Shown in pieces: positions 63,318-64,000 of a stretch of DNA of 64,000 nucleotides. The stretch is from Dromaius novaehollandiae. Taxonomy: Eukaryota; Chordata; Aves; Casuariiformes; Dromaiidae. A program made the translations under genes and the position numbers. The notes beneath the pieces were generated by a model. That model was not told the DNA's origin. It ran no database searches and saw only the letters and a program-made list of their open reading frames with translations. How positions within the stretch are numbered: position 1 is the stretch's first letter; the number at the start of each line of letters is the position of its first letter. The DNA is taken from NCBI RefSeq assembly GCF_036370855.1, contig NC_088130.1, positions 68,796,941-68,860,940 of the forward strand, given 5' to 3'.

Positions 63318-63318
63318 C
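63261..63318 (+). repeat. (GT)24-(CG)4 compound microsatellite
   Basis: About 24 GT units run directly into CGCGCGCGC, giving 58 bp of unbroken purine-pyrimidine alternation. It ends about 155 bp upstream of the acceptor of the first MAPK4 coding exon. This is a classic Z-DNA-prone sequence. Confidence 0.97.
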
Positions 63319-63471
63319 TCATATCTATTTTTAGTGTGTCTGCATGTCAGGAACCTTCTCATCTTGTAATCATGGGCTCAGAGCAAGAAATCCCCCAAGC
63401 ATCTGTGGGTAGTAATGACTTGCTTTATTTCAAAATGCATTTGTGATCTGGAAGTTCTTTGACTCTCCCAG

Positions 63472-64000
<529 letters not shown>

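Larger units (their letters stand above)
29476..63471 (+). other. MAPK4: Probable MAPK4 intron 1
   Basis: If the promoter assignment is right, this is one 34-kb intron from GTAAGTGCG to TTTGACTCTCCCAG. It contains simple repeats, an old SINE tail (42485-42535) and a cluster of unexplained minus-strand open frames at 47.6-52.4 kb. Elsewhere I see only short or shadow-like frames. Unseen non-coding 5'UTR exons may interrupt it. Confidence 0.6.

Overview
This is a vertebrate nuclear genomic window, most likely from a bird. The evidence is spliced animal genes with GT-AG introns, a large GC-rich CpG-island promoter, one clear 5'-truncated CR1 LINE of the type abundant in bird genomes, very few other repeats, and compact spacing between two genes that are neighbours in human 18q21 (SKA1 and MAPK4). 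Birds carry many human-18q orthologues on the Z chromosome, so Z linkage is plausible, but that is recalled knowledge and not visible here. The CR1 class also occurs in crocodilians and turtles, so those are not excluded.

Layout. Positions 1-14000 hold the 3' half of SKA1 (kinetochore microtubule-binding subunit) on the plus strand: three coding exons (525-662, 7475-7644, 12813-12961) with matching splice phases, then a 3'UTR with a poly(A) signal at 13969. Introns of about 6.8 and 5.2 kb separate the exons, and the first one carries the CR1 copy. From 14000 to about 29200 is intergenic sequence. It holds one strongly exon-like block with no assigned gene (14898-14982), an old MIR-like SINE remnant and several homopolymer tracts. 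By eye the base composition changes near 18.8 kb, from AT-rich and CpG-poor to GC-richer with more CpG.

A CpG island with a CRE palindrome and GC boxes (about 29200-30150) probably is the MAPK4 promoter and first, non-coding exon. That exon ends at a strong donor after position 29475. The long stretch 29476-63471 is then MAPK4 intron 1. The first MAPK4 coding exon starts at 63519 and runs off the window at 64000, giving the first 160 residues of the kinase (ATP-binding loop, catalytic lysine, HRD loop). Inside intron 1, between about 47.6 and 52.4 kb, several minus-strand open frames have natural-looking protein composition and codon use. The best are 49414-49707 and 47600-47850. I do not recognise them; they are the best candidates here for something undescribed, such as a small nested gene.

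The two named genes are not known to share a pathway: SKA1 acts at mitotic kinetochores, and MAPK4 (ERK4) is an atypical MAP kinase. They are together by conserved synteny. Most other open frames in the GC-rich half look like chance or shadow frames and are not annotated.
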